Positions 1 to 8,701 are shown, numbered from the stretch's first letter. The stretch is DNA of 64,000 nucleotides from EX4572-165 sp002254885 (GCA_029939595.1 JAOZSQ010000001.1:362930-426929), one strand, 5' to 3'. Notes: generated by a model from the sequence alone, not told the origin. Program-made: numbers and translations.

Positions 1-3
1 GGT

Positions 4-366
4 ATGGGATCTAATAGATCAGGTTATAATAGGAATTCACCACCAGGAGATGACAAATTATCAAAGTTTTTAGATTTGTTTAAATATGGTGTTTCTAATC
101 AGGATGCTCTTGCTAAATTGGGTGATAGAACATCAAAGATGTTCAGAACCAAGAAACAAAAAGAAAGGGATGGTAGTCAAGAAACTGAAATGAAGTTGAA
201 AGACTGTTTTCAGGCATCCCATAAGGATTGTATACAGTTTGCAGAACGCAATGGGAAAATAGAAGATTATCAAAAGTGCTACGATTTATCTACTGCTAAT
301 TGTATAGGCAGATTTGATAAGAAATTAAGTAAGCATTATTTGAAAAAAGCGAAATCTTTAAGATAG
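4..366 (+). CDS. small basic protein with twin CX7C motif, unknown function
   Basis: 120 aa, Lys-rich, no signal peptide. Cys68/Cys76 and Cys92/Cys100 form two CX7C pairs in predicted helices, the pattern of a helical hairpin that could be held by two disulfides. The C-terminus ends KKAKSLR, and a degenerate copy of that tail is left at about 741-770. Only three bases precede the ATG, so the gene may begin further upstream, outside the window. It is first of six Cys-rich genes on this strand (to 3008), 6 bp before the next. No family recognised. Confidence 0.6.
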   Translation: MGSNRSGYNRNSPPGDDKLSKFLDLFKYGVSNQDALAKLGDRTSKMFRTKKQKERDGSQETEMKLKDCFQASHKDCIQFAERNGKIEDYQKCYDLSTANCIGRFDKKLSKHYLKKAKSLR

Positions 367-372
367 GATACT

Positions 373-687
373 ATGATACGGTTAAATGAGAAATACAAGA
401 AATCCATTGCCGGACCGAAGGGTTCTGCAAAGGGTATGAAAGCTAACATTACTAAAGAATTTAATAGAGCGTATGTTGCACAGGCTGAAATAGAAAGAAA
501 AAATTGTAAAACGACAGTTGATAAAAACTATAAATGTTGTAAAAAACTTGCTGGTGGTAAGGAAGATACTAAATTTTGTGATTATGCTTATAAAAGAGTA
601 AAAATGTCTTGTGCAGGTGCAATTAAGAAGGGTGAAGGAGCAAAGATGGGTTTTAATCCAACTAATTTTTGTAGTAAAAAAAAATAA
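373..687 (+). CDS. small basic protein with twin CX10C motif, unknown function
   Basis: 104 aa, strongly basic. Cys45/Cys56 and Cys69/Cys80 form two CX10C pairs, with extra Cys55 and Cys100. It begins MIRLNE, like the neighbouring proteins (MIILNE; RLNE near residue 10 of the gene at 1267). The twin CX10C spacing is the same as in the 50-aa protein at 49153. Function unknown; a disulfide-stapled helical hairpin is an inference from Cys spacing. Confidence 0.6.
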   Translation: MIRLNEKYKKSIAGPKGSAKGMKANITKEFNRAYVAQAEIERKNCKTTVDKNYKCCKKLAGGKEDTKFCDYAYKRVKMSCAGAIKKGEGAKMGFNPTNFCSKKK

Positions 688-776
688 AGATATTTTATCA
701 ATTCTTAACAGTAAGTAAGTATTTGGATAATACAATATTATAAAGCAAAAGCAAAATCATTAAGATAGGAGATATT
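688..776 (+). other. intergenic remnant of a duplicated gene tail
   Basis: About 90 bp without a gene. The 3' part (about 741-770) reads KAKAKSLR-stop in one frame and runs into a GGAG site before the next gene. This closely copies the end of the first gene (KKAKSLR-stop, 343-366) and its ribosome-binding region. I read it as the scar of a duplicated, then deleted, paralogue. Confidence 0.45.
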
Positions 777-1259
777 ATGATTATATTAAACGAGAGAGGA
801 ACTAAATTGGGGATGGCTCAAGCCAGGGGAGCTAAAGAGGTCCTGTCTATGAAAAGAGCAGGCAAACTTACCAAAAGTGGGCGTGGAGGACTTCGTATAA
901 GGAAATCCGATGCCAATGAACTTAAACTGATGAAAAAAGCTATTAAGGCAGAAGAAAAGTATAAGGATTTTAGATCAAAAGGTAAACGTGGTATGACTCA
1001 GATTGGAAACAATCAGTGTTTTTGTCAGGATCGTGGTGATGGTTCGGGAACCATTTGTTATGTAAGAACCAATAAAGGTAATGTTAAACCTTCTAATGGT
1101 AAAAAATGTACACCTAAATTAGCTGCTAAACATGCGTTGGCAAGAGAACGTGGTGGGCAAAAAGCAAAGAGTTCTGAACATAATAGACGACAGGCACTTG
1201 GTTCATTAGGTGGATTAGGAAAAGCAGCGAAGTCAATGTGGCCAAAAGGCATAAATTAG
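777..1259 (+). CDS. basic Cys-containing protein, unknown function
   Basis: 160 aa, very rich in Lys, Arg and Gly. It starts MIILNERG, the N-terminal signature shared with its neighbours. A central segment (about residues 75-112) carries CFC, IC and KC cysteines in a probable beta structure, unlike the helical Cys pairs next door. A good ribosome-binding site (AGGAG) precedes the ATG. Could be a virion-internal or nucleic-acid-binding protein because of its charge, but nothing shows this directly. Confidence 0.6.
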   Translation: MIILNERGTKLGMAQARGAKEVLSMKRAGKLTKSGRGGLRIRKSDANELKLMKKAIKAEEKYKDFRSKGKRGMTQIGNNQCFCQDRGDGSGTICYVRTNKGNVKPSNGKKCTPKLAAKHALARERGGQKAKSSEHNRRQALGSLGGLGKAAKSMWPKGIN

Positions 1260-1266
1260 AGGTGTT

Positions 1267-1959
1267 ATGATACACAGAAAACCACAGAGAAGATTAAATG
1301 AGGGAGTTTCTAAAGATGCTTTGGATACTGGCGCAAAAGGTGTTGCTGGTGCGTTTAAAGATCCTGAAGGATTTGAGAAATTCCAAAATAATGTTCGTAG
1401 ATGGATGGGTAAGCAAGCCAGAAAAAATGTGGATATGGATGAGTTAGTAAGATATACTAACAAATGCATGGCTTACAAAGACAATGTTTGTGTTGATAGA
1501 TATATGGGTAAAGAAGGAAGTGCAATGAATTCTGCTCCAACTTTTAGAGGAGATGGAAAAATGGCATCAGCAAAGCTTCCAAAATCACAGGCTGATTTAA
1601 AGGGATATTGGAAGTGCAAGAAAGAACTCACTAAAGGTTGTTTGGATACCGCAGATAAAAGTTTGGCACTTCAAGATAAAATAGATGCAAGAAGACCCAA
1701 AAGTTGTAAAGATAAGTGTAAAACTAAGTATAATACTTCTCAAGAGATAAAAAAATGTAAACGTGGATGTACAGCCAAGTCCATAGGAAAAGGCGTTGCA
1801 ATTGGTGCTGGAATAGCGGCAACTGGAGCAGGTATTATGTATGGTAAACAAGGCATTTCTAGTGTGAAGAAGGCTGGTAGTAAGTATATGAAAGGAATTA
1901 AAAATGCACTTAGCGGAAAAGATAAGTCAACCAGTTCTATTATATTAAGTAAAAGGTAA
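1267..1959 (+). CDS. basic protein with twin CX7C and twin CX3C motifs plus Gly/Ala-rich hydrophobic segment
   Basis: 230 aa. Cys67/75 and Cys117/125 are CX7C pairs. Cys147/151 and Cys164/168 are CX3C pairs 12 residues apart, the arrangement called twin CX3C in small Tim proteins. A glycine-zipper-like hydrophobic stretch (about 172-193, GVAIGAGIAATGAG) follows directly and could be a membrane segment. It is a paralogue of the next gene along its whole length (RPKSCKDKCK shared), 6 bp apart. Function unknown; a disulfide-rich virion or membrane protein is the most I would infer. Confidence 0.65.
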   Translation: MIHRKPQRRLNEGVSKDALDTGAKGVAGAFKDPEGFEKFQNNVRRWMGKQARKNVDMDELVRYTNKCMAYKDNVCVDRYMGKEGSAMNSAPTFRGDGKMASAKLPKSQADLKGYWKCKKELTKGCLDTADKSLALQDKIDARRPKSCKDKCKTKYNTSQEIKKCKRGCTAKSIGKGVAIGAGIAATGAGIMYGKQGISSVKKAGSKYMKGIKNALSGKDKSTSSIILSKR

Positions 1960-1965
1960 GATAAT

Positions 1966-2838
1966 ATGATACATCAATCACGAAAACCGATTAGACAAAA
2001 TAGAGTGGGTTGTTCACCTGTTAGACGACAGCGTTTGTTTGAAGAAGATTTAATTGAAGTGAGGAATTGGAGAAAGTATTCAAAAATGGAAAATGAAGAA
2101 AAATCCTCTAAAAAATCAACTCAAACGGATGAACAAGGTAATAAACTCAGAAAAGATGGTAAACGATTTGAACCAAGAGGATCGTCAGTAGCAGCACAAC
2201 GACAAGCGACCTCTGGTATTGCTGCTATCTTTAACAACCCAGGAAAGTTTGATAGGTTCATGGGTAATATCAGAAAGCAAGTTAGTAGAATAGCCAGAAC
2301 CAATGCTGAATATGATGAGATAATTAACAGTTTAGAGGATTGTCAAAATTATAAAGATTTGATGTGTGTTGATAGGCATATGGGTGGTAGAATTGGTGAT
2401 ATTTTGAATGATCCAGTATCCACAGGAGCAATGCTTAGAGGTACACCCGCTAAAGGTAAAAAGCGTGATAAGGAAGAAACTGATAAAACATATAGAGAAC
2501 CTGATTTGGCGGGATATGAAAAGTGTAGAGAAGTTCAAGTCAAGGCTTGTACTGATAATATGTTGAAAAGTTTAAAAGCTAGAAAGAAAATAAGTAAATT
2601 GCGTCCAAAAAGCTGCAAAGATAAGTGTAAGAAAGAATATAAATCACAACCCGATTTGATGAAAGTATGTAACCGCAGATGTACAACTAAAGCAATTGGT
2701 AAAAGTGCTGCGTTTGGTGCTGGTGCAGCTTTGGCTGGTGCGGGTATTTATTATGGTACAAAATTTGGAGCATCTGGTATAAAGTCCAGATTAGAAAAAG
2801 CGGCTAGTCGTATGGCTGGTAGATTTACCCAAAAATAG
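1966..2838 (+). CDS. paralogue of the twin CX7C/CX3C protein, larger N-terminus
   Basis: 290 aa. It keeps all eight Cys of its upstream paralogue: 126/134 and 187/195 (CX7C), 217/221 and 235/239 (CX3C, 13 residues apart). The same Gly/Ala-rich hydrophobic segment follows (about 246-264). The N-terminal 70 residues are an added charged, low-complexity region. Conservation of every Cys pair while the rest diverges shows that the Cys pattern is under selection. Function unknown. Confidence 0.65.
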   Translation: MIHQSRKPIRQNRVGCSPVRRQRLFEEDLIEVRNWRKYSKMENEEKSSKKSTQTDEQGNKLRKDGKRFEPRGSSVAAQRQATSGIAAIFNNPGKFDRFMGNIRKQVSRIARTNAEYDEIINSLEDCQNYKDLMCVDRHMGGRIGDILNDPVSTGAMLRGTPAKGKKRDKEETDKTYREPDLAGYEKCREVQVKACTDNMLKSLKARKKISKLRPKSCKDKCKKEYKSQPDLMKVCNRRCTTKAIGKSAAFGAGAALAGAGIYYGTKFGASGIKSRLEKAASRMAGRFTQK

Positions 2839-2840
2839 TC

Positions 2841-3008
2841 ATGCTACAAGAAAAGCGTAGATATTTAGTAAGGAAAGTATTTAAAAAACATTATAATAAG
2901 AAAGTAGAATGTGATCCATCAGAAAGGTTTGAAAAAGAACCTTTCTGTTTGGATATGGGTAAGGTTTTTGATGAAAAAACTTGTGAATGTAAGAAACCCA
3001 AAAAATAA
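2841..3008 (+). CDS. small Cys-containing basic protein
   Basis: 55 aa, starting two bases after the previous stop, with AGG-poor but workable spacing (translational coupling likely). Basic N-terminal half, then Cys24, Cys36, Cys48 and Cys50, the first three at regular X11 spacing. It fits the Cys-rich theme of this strand and ends directly against the convergent gene on the minus strand. Function unknown. Confidence 0.5.
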   Translation: MLQEKRRYLVRKVFKKHYNKKVECDPSERFEKEPFCLDMGKVFDEKTCECKKPKK

Positions 3009-3245
3009 TTATTGATTAAAAAACTCTTGTTGATCCTTTCCACTCGGTTCAGATACTACTTCTTTCGCCTTTTTCCATTCTTCAGCAAACTCCGCAACAG
3101 CAAAGTCAGCTATTTTGTCAGCAAATAAATGGCCATTAATAGTTATCAAATCTTCTTCTTTATATAGTTCAGTATACATTAACGCTTGATAAACAGATTG
3201 ATATATCTGTTTTTTAGCTGTTTTTATATTTGAAAATATTTCCAT
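3009..3245 (-). CDS. hypothetical small acidic helical protein
   Basis: 78 aa, largely helical and acidic, no recognised domain. A strong AGGAGG-type ribosome-binding site lies just before the ATG. Its stop abuts that of the plus-strand gene ending at 3008. It is the last gene of a three-gene minus-strand set with the RNA ligase. Confidence 0.55.
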   Translation of the reverse strand: MEIFSNIKTAKKQIYQSVYQALMYTELYKEEDLITINGHLFADKIADFAVAEFAEEWKKAKEVVSEPSGKDQQEFFNQ

Positions 3246-3262
3246 GATTCCTCCTATTTCTT

Positions 3263-3721
3263 TTATTTAGCTTCTGAAACCTGTTTATTATTGTTATTAT
3301 TATGATGTTGTTTTGGTTTTCTTGGTTTATAATATCTTTTTTGGTTTCTTTTTAATGGAGGAGTATTTTTCAAATTGTCCTTTTTTGGATCGCTAACCGG
3401 TGTTAGCATTCTTCTTTTTTCTTCTTTAGGAATATGAGGTTGTATTGTTTGAAACGTATCTTTGTCTATGATGCGTTTTACAATTTTCATAGATTTCCAA
3501 GTTTTCCTATTTATTTCAATTATTTCTCTGGTGATTATTTGATCAATCACATTTTCCGCTTCTGCTTGTGAAACACAATCAATAGGGTTATCTGTGGTTG
3601 TGTCTTTCATAAAGGTCCATGTAGGCCAAATCCAGAATTTCCAATGTTTGCGTTGAATACGAAACAATGAACCGTTGGTTACTACACGAAACTTAAATTT
3701 ATATTTTTTTAAAAAATTCAT
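3263..3721 (-). CDS. hypothetical basic protein with low-complexity tail
   Basis: 152 aa. A Trp-rich N-terminal part (about residues 20-40, WKFWIWPTWTF) is followed by a helical region and a basic Pro/Lys/Asn/His-rich tail ending in a run of Asn. It overlaps the RNA ligase stop by 4 bp (ATGA type), so it is probably translated together with the ligase. No family recognised; RNA binding would be a guess from charge and partner. Confidence 0.6.
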   Translation of the reverse strand: MNFLKKYKFKFRVVTNGSLFRIQRKHWKFWIWPTWTFMKDTTTDNPIDCVSQAEAENVIDQIITREIIEINRKTWKSMKIVKRIIDKDTFQTIQPHIPKEEKRRMLTPVSDPKKDNLKNTPPLKRNQKRYYKPRKPKQHHNNNNNKQVSEAK

Positions 3722-4863
3722 ATTTCAAATCCTTGTCTTTTGAGAAATGCCCTTGCTTCCTGTAAATGATATGTTTGTCTTAAAATTCGCCTGATTATAG
3801 TTTTACAAATTCCATCGGATGTGGGGTCTTTTAAAGACTCCATGATAGTTGGGAATAATTGACTATTTTTAAATACATTTACAAAATCTTTGCGAGATTT
3901 GTATTTGTTGTAAGTACATACTATTTTTTCAACTTCTTTCATTGTTTTGTTTATGTAATCTGAAAGAAATTTTGATAGGCGTTGAGCATTTATTTTCCGT
4001 TCATCATCATTCGGAATTTTAAGTAGGGCATCGTCTATTTGATTGTTTAATATCAAGTTAATGAGGGTATTTTCTCGCATCAAATCTTGAGTTAGAAGGT
4101 GATGCCGTTCATGATACCATTTTGTTTTTAATTTTATCTGTTTGCCATTTTTAAATGTGACAACGTAACCCTCATATTTTTCATCCGTCTCACACTTATT
4201 TATTAAATTATCTAGGTTTGTTATAGGAAAATCTTCGGTTGCCTCAATTTTACAAAATTTGATGAAATTTTGAAGGGTTTCATCAACATTATAATCAATG
4301 TATTTTCCAGATCGGTTGCATCTTATCTGAATTAATTTTAAAGATTCTTCGGGGTAATTAATAACAATCTGATTTTTTTTGCTTACATATTCAAAAAAAG
4401 GAAAGAACCAAAGTTGTTGACAGATATTTAAAAATTTTTCTAGTCTAGGATTGTTTTCTAAAATTTCCTGAGACAGTTTTGCTTGGTCACTAAAAAACGA
4501 TGATATCGTTTTGGCATGAAAATGGCTTTTAAATGGAATGAATTGAATTAGCGACCCATCCATCTTGTTTTGAATTCTTTTGATTTCTACCCCCCTTAAA
4601 ACGTCATATTGAGTATCAATATTCTCATTTAGGTTAAAAAACTTTTTAAGGGCTAAATATCGGTTCGGTTCTTTTTTGTCAAAAACGAATGTAATACCTC
4701 TTAATTCCTTTGCTTCGGGGTGTTTAACGAAAAAGTTATATTCTGGAGCCAGCATATATTTGAAAATGTGGATTTTGGTTTCATTTATGAATTCTTCTTT
4801 TAATATAAAAGATGGATTTTTTTTAGTTATATCCAGGCATTCTTGATAGGTTGGTAATCCCAT
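3718..4863 (-). CDS. rnlA: T4 RnlA-type RNA ligase
   Basis: 381 aa, close to the 374 aa of T4 RNA ligase 1. It joins 5'-phosphate and 3'-hydroxyl RNA ends through an adenylated lysine. Nucleotidyltransferase motifs are in order: KMDGS (Lys100 as AMP acceptor), FFEYV (about 156-160), YEGYVV (about 230-235) and KLKTKWY (about 244-250). LRGITF and FFNLNE upstream also match Rnl1 enzymes. In T4 this enzyme repairs tRNAs cut by host anticodon nucleases; the Pnk-like kinase at 32153 would supply the end-healing step. Symbol used in the family sense. Confidence 0.92.
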   Translation of the reverse strand: MGLPTYQECLDITKKNPSFILKEEFINETKIHIFKYMLAPEYNFFVKHPEAKELRGITFVFDKKEPNRYLALKKFFNLNENIDTQYDVLRGVEIKRIQNKMDGSLIQFIPFKSHFHAKTISSFFSDQAKLSQEILENNPRLEKFLNICQQLWFFPFFEYVSKKNQIVINYPEESLKLIQIRCNRSGKYIDYNVDETLQNFIKFCKIEATEDFPITNLDNLINKCETDEKYEGYVVTFKNGKQIKLKTKWYHERHHLLTQDLMRENTLINLILNNQIDDALLKIPNDDERKINAQRLSKFLSDYINKTMKEVEKIVCTYNKYKSRKDFVNVFKNSQLFPTIMESLKDPTSDGICKTIIRRILRQTYHLQEARAFLKRQGFEI

Positions 4864-4876
4864 GTTATTTTTTTAA

Positions 4877-4884
4877 GATAAATA
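4877..4884 (+). promoter_or_regulatory. late-promoter-like box GATAAATA
   Basis: One mismatch from the T4 late promoter box TATAAATA, 28 bp before the ATG at 4913, in the short divergent region between the RNA ligase and the binding-protein gene. Same form as the box at 54206. Confidence 0.35.
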
Positions 4885-4912
4885 TTTAAGTAACCCATTT
4901 TTGGAGATTGTT

Positions 4913-6019
4913 ATGAGAAAGATACTATGTTACTTTACGTTTATGATTTTGTCTATATCCATTATTTATGCTGGTGAATTTGATCCTATGTTAAATGGTG
5001 GTAAAAAGTGGAGAATTGGCTATATTGAAGGCGGGGAATGGCCATCCTATCAAGAAACTTTTAGATATATGATTAAGCATCTAATAAAATATAATTGAAT
5101 TAGAGGAGAGTTACCAAAATTTAAAGAAAAATCCAATATTAAACCGGTTTGGACGTGGTTATTTAATAGAAGTAAATATTTAGAATTTGTGCCAGAAGCA
5201 TATTGGACCTCTAATTGGGATAAGAATGAGAGACGAAAAAATTCTGTATCGGCACTTCGCTATTTGAAAAGAAATAAATTGGATTTGATGTTTGCATTTG
5301 GGACGTGGGCTGGTCAGGATATGGCTTTTGGAGATCATTCAATTCCAACTCTAATCATGTCAGTACGAGATCCAATTAGAGCGGGGTTAGTTAATACCAA
5401 TGCTGATACAACCTATGATCATATTCATACTCGTGTTGATATTGGACGACAAACCAGACATGTTGAATTGTTTCATTCTATTTTAGAATTTAAAAAAATG
5501 GGAATGGCGTTTGAATATTCAGAAGATGGTAGATTATATTCAGGTTATGAACCTGTTAAGAAATTGTCTGTATCACTTGGATTTGAATTGGTGACTTGTA
5601 ATGCTATTGACAACAATTGTACTAAGCAAGAAGCATATAAAGCACTAAAGAAGTGTTATGGTGAGCTAATTGCAAAAAATATTGATGTTTTATATTTGAC
5701 TATTCATCGTGGTAAGACTTTGGAGACTTTGCCAAAATTATTGAAAAATATTAAAATACCCACATACACTCAACCAAACAAACAGGCGTTTAAAGAAGTA
5801 AAATTAGGTGTCTTGTTTTCTATGTCTCAACAGTCTGCTGAAAACATGGCTCTTTTTCATACAAAAGCCATGATTAAGGTATTGAATGGTTCTGTGCCTT
5901 CTAAATTAAGTATGACATTTGTTGATCCATTGAAAATTATTGTCAATACAAATACTGCAAGAATGATAAAATATAAGATACCGGATGATATCTTAGATAT
6001 GGCGGATATTGTCTATTAG
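4913..6019 (+). pseudogene. ABC-type periplasmic substrate-binding protein interrupted by in-frame TGA
   Basis: A 368-codon reading frame with one stop (TGA 5096-5098, codon 62). The ATG at 4913 has a GGAG site and begins a clear signal peptide (MRKILCYFTF to IIYAG). Downstream sequence keeps the frame and resembles the ABC substrate-binding family COG2984: MFAFGTWAGQDM, IPTLIMSVRDPIRAGLV. The stop lies in KYN-stop-IRGELP where relatives often have Trp (GWI), so TGG to TGA is likely. Either a recent nonsense mutation or UGA read-through; the rest has not decayed. A restart near 5189 would give an unsecreted 276-aa fragment. Confidence 0.7.
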
Positions 6020-6255
6020 CATCCACCGATAGAGATCAAATTTTTTGTGAAGAAAATACGATTGCCTACCAGGATCGTATTTTCGTCAAAACTTGATAAG
6101 TCTCCTACGATTTTTTCCCCTTCTACTGTTTTAACATTAATTCTTTTCCCTTTTATTTTTTGCATATAAGAATAATAATTTGATTTTTTTGTATAATGTT
6201 TTTCTGCTATAAGATTATGAACAGTTAGGGGAGTATAATTGCTCTTATGATCCAT
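6016..6255 (-). CDS. small LSm/Hfq-like protein
   Basis: 79 aa. Residues about 33-76 follow an Sm fold: a basic strand (KGKRINVKTVEG), then the Sm1-like GEKIVGDLSSFDENTILV and Sm2-like FTKNLISI, comparable to Hfq (NGIKLQGQIESFD, HAIST). Hfq-type rings bind U-rich RNA and small RNAs. The N-terminal 30 residues are unrelated to Hfq. The gene converges on the interrupted binding-protein gene with a 4-bp overlap. Fold assignment is by eye; other small beta-barrels are possible. Confidence 0.5.
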   Translation of the reverse strand: MDHKSNYTPLTVHNLIAEKHYTKKSNYYSYMQKIKGKRINVKTVEGEKIVGDLSSFDENTILVGNRIFFTKNLISIGGC

Positions 6256-6262
6256 ATACTCC

Positions 6263-6679
6263 TTAATGATTAAAATTCCCTTTTATTGCTTGTTTTATAT
6301 TTTTTGATGCTTCTATGAATTTACTAATATCATCAAATACGGGATCGTGTTTATCAAATCCCATAAGATATTTTAAAGCTGCCATTCGTTTTTTGTCCAT
6401 TCTATCACCCAATTTTCGTTGAACCTTTCTCCAGGTATTACAACCTTCACTTTTCCATTTAAACGCTTGTATAACGATTCTATCAATTCTGGCTTGATAT
6501 TTTAAGAATTGAATTCTGCGTTCAATGCTTTCAAAATCATCTTTGTATTTCTTTCTGAGATAATACAAACGGTTATGGTTGACTGCTGCAAACCCATGTT
6601 TTTTGATTTTCTTGATGTCGTTGCGTTCTTTTAATTGGGTTTTTGTAAGAAGTTTCGGTGAATTAAATTTTATTGGCAT
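6263..6679 (-). CDS. hypothetical basic helical protein
   Basis: 138 aa, Lys/Arg-rich, predicted almost all helical, with no recognised domain. It lies one base downstream of the next minus-strand gene and 7 bp upstream of the LSm-like gene, so it is part of the long minus-strand operon. Possible nucleic-acid binding by charge only. Confidence 0.6.
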   Translation of the reverse strand: MPIKFNSPKLLTKTQLKERNDIKKIKKHGFAAVNHNRLYYLRKKYKDDFESIERRIQFLKYQARIDRIVIQAFKWKSEGCNTWRKVQRKLGDRMDKKRMAALKYLMGFDKHDPVFDDISKFIEASKNIKQAIKGNFNH

Positions 6680-6680
6680 A

Positions 6681-6995
6681 TTATCTTCTTATTCGGCGTG
6701 ATAGAACTATTTCTGTTTCAATGTCAAGAGATGCTTGAATACAGATATGACTGAGTTCTCGTGCAACGAATTTATCGGTGTTTCTTTTATAAATAGATCT
6801 TAATTGGCTGTATACTTGGTCGTATATAGCATTTCCTTCTGGAGTTAACATTCCATTGATGGTGTAAAGAGGTCTTTTTCGTTGGGTTTCCATCAATGCC
6901 ATTTGTTTTTGAATTTTCTTTTTGGAAACCTTTTTTATGATTGTTTGCGGTTGTCTTCTGTTAGAAACAGGAGTGTCTTCAAAATCTTCGCTCAT
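6681..6995 (-). CDS. hypothetical basic protein
   Basis: 104 aa. Acidic start, then a very basic stretch (about residues 13-42) and a helical C-terminal part ending RRIRR. No family recognised. Tight spacing with both neighbours in the minus-strand operon. Confidence 0.6.
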   Translation of the reverse strand: MSEDFEDTPVSNRRQPQTIIKKVSKKKIQKQMALMETQRKRPLYTINGMLTPEGNAIYDQVYSQLRSIYKRNTDKFVARELSHICIQASLDIETEIVLSRRIRR

Positions 6996-7005
6996 ATTAC
7001 CTTGA

Positions 7006-7221
7006 TTATAACAATGTAGATGGGTTTATTTCCCAACCATAGAATGGTGATGATGGAATTGTTTCTTTTAATGTTTTGAGACTGAAGATTGCCTCGTAAC
7101 TTGTATTCATTGTTTTGCTGTTTATAAGAACAACTATTTCTTCGTTATCTTGTGAAACAACGTCTACCCATTTTGTTTTACCGTGCAATAAAGATCCATA
7201 TCCCTTTAATTGTACTTTCAT
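7006..7221 (-). CDS. hypothetical small beta-rich protein
   Basis: 71 aa, mostly beta strands (KVQLKGYGSLL, KWVDVVSQ, EEIVVLINS). No ribosome-binding site is obvious before the ATG. A TATAAATA box lies about 47 bp upstream (7268-7275), so this gene may head its own late transcript. Function unknown. Confidence 0.5.
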   Translation of the reverse strand: MKVQLKGYGSLLHGKTKWVDVVSQDNEEIVVLINSKTMNTSYEAIFSLKTLKETIPSSPFYGWEINPSTLL

Positions 7222-7267
7222 TGTTATTTATCATTATTAAGATTTATAATTGGTCATGTTTAATTTT

Positions 7268-7275
7268 TATTTATA
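7268..7275 (-). promoter_or_regulatory. late-promoter-like box TATAAATA
   Basis: Exact match to the T4 late promoter box on the minus strand, overlapping the stop codon of the NMN adenylyltransferase gene and pointing at the gene starting at 7221. Confidence 0.4.
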
Positions 7276-8452
7276 ACATTCCGATTAAATTTCTAATAAT
7301 GAAAAAATGATCCTCAAATATTTGACGTGGTTCAAGTTCGCCTAACGGCATCCAAAACGCCCGTTTAGCGTCATCAGATCCTCTGACTTTTGGGAGAGAT
7401 TCTTCGTCTTTTAGTTGTATTAAATATGCTTTTGTGATTGTTCTTCCTCTTACTGATCTATATGGATAATCATATGTCCTTTCTTCTTTTATACTGCCTT
7501 TTAACACAGGTATAGGTATTTTTAATCTGGTTTCTTCTCTGAGTTCCCGAATCATTGCATCTATAAGTTTTTCTTCTGGATTGAGAAATCCCCCAGGAAG
7601 TGCATATAAACTCTTTCCAGGATGTGATTTTCTTTCAACCATCAATACATGACCCGATTGGATAACAACGGCATCTACTGTTTGAAAAATGGGTTTGAAT
7701 TTATCTTTGAATTCGCCCTTGTAGTGTTGTACAAAATTGTATTCTTCTTTTATATTTCTATATTCATCGGTTTTTCTGAATTCCATCAAAAAATTGATTG
7801 ACGAATTTGGAACCAACGAAGATACAAAATTTTTAAATGGTTCCGGTTCAGTATAAAAGTAAGGTCCTCTAATTGATGATCCGTTAATATTTTTGTGGCT
7901 GTTTAAAAGAATTAGTTCCCATTGTGGAAACGATTTGAGATAAAATGAAGTTGGATCTTTATCATGCCCTATTATACCAATTTTAGCCATGTTGTACATT
8001 GTTTTGCCATGTTCTTTAATAATGTACTTAATCTTTTTTTGTACTTTCAGTATCCAAAGTACATTATTATAAATGTAATCATCTAAAGGGTTTATGATAA
8101 TTGGTTTTCCATCAAATTCTTCAAATAACATTTGATGAACTTCTTCGTATATGAAAGGGTTTCGTAGGAAGCTTCTAGCTAGATTGGATGATCCTATTAG
8201 AATAATTACTTGATTAGCCAATTTAAGGGCTTCTTTGATGATATGAGCGTGTCCATTATGTAAAGGTTGGAAACGACCAATAAAAATTAAATAATCAAAT
8301 TTTTTTTTCTTTTTTGGAAAGGTTTTTGATATAGATTCTACATATGTTTTTGCGTCTTCATCTGTTAATGGCGCATCTGTTGGTGGTTCCATAAAAGCTA
8401 TATCTTCATTTTGTGGTTGTTTTAATAATGCTGTTATCATATCTTCCTCCAA
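7271..8452 (-). CDS. nadM: bifunctional NMN adenylyltransferase / Nudix hydrolase
   Basis: 393 aa. After a ~52-aa acidic extension comes a nucleotidyltransferase domain with GRFQPLHNGH (59-68; HxGH binds ATP) and a downstream NGSSIRG motif (about 190-196), as in NadM. This part joins NMN or nicotinate mononucleotide to ATP. The C-terminal Nudix domain (about 255-393) has the box GX5EX7REXXEE at 288-310, with Arg in place of the usual late Gly; known fusions hydrolyse ADP-ribose. This architecture occurs in bacteria and in some large phages. It sits in an operon with NadE, PncB and a PncA-like enzyme. Confidence 0.9.
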   Translation of the reverse strand: MEEDMITALLKQPQNEDIAFMEPPTDAPLTDEDAKTYVESISKTFPKKKKKFDYLIFIGRFQPLHNGHAHIIKEALKLANQVIILIGSSNLARSFLRNPFIYEEVHQMLFEEFDGKPIIINPLDDYIYNNVLWILKVQKKIKYIIKEHGKTMYNMAKIGIIGHDKDPTSFYLKSFPQWELILLNSHKNINGSSIRGPYFYTEPEPFKNFVSSLVPNSSINFLMEFRKTDEYRNIKEEYNFVQHYKGEFKDKFKPIFQTVDAVVIQSGHVLMVERKSHPGKSLYALPGGFLNPEEKLIDAMIRELREETRLKIPIPVLKGSIKEERTYDYPYRSVRGRTITKAYLIQLKDEESLPKVRGSDDAKRAFWMPLGELEPRQIFEDHFFIIRNLIGML

Positions 8453-8458
8453 GATAAT

Positions 8459-8644
8459 TCAAGATAGGTCTTTTCCCTCTTTGAATTGTTGTTTGTATGA
8501 TATACGAGCTTTTTCTTCAGCTTGTTCGTATATGTTCATATAATCGTTTTTAATATCATTATTGAAATTAGCTGTTTGTAATGCCTCTTTAAGAAATTCC
8601 TGGTAAGGTTTTGGCTGGATAAATTTTTTTAGTTGGGTGATCAT
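8459..8644 (-). CDS. hypothetical small helical protein
   Basis: 61 aa. The start at 8644 is chosen because a GGAG site stands 8 bases before it; in-frame ATGs further upstream lack one. Mostly charged helices. It lies 6 bp upstream of the NMN adenylyltransferase gene. Function unknown. Confidence 0.5.
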   Translation of the reverse strand: MITQLKKFIQPKPYQEFLKEALQTANFNNDIKNDYMNIYEQAEEKARISYKQQFKEGKDLS

Positions 8645-8701
8645 TTTAATCTCCATTAGTTGTTTTCCCATTATACACATAATTTAATGGGAAAGTCAAC
8701 C

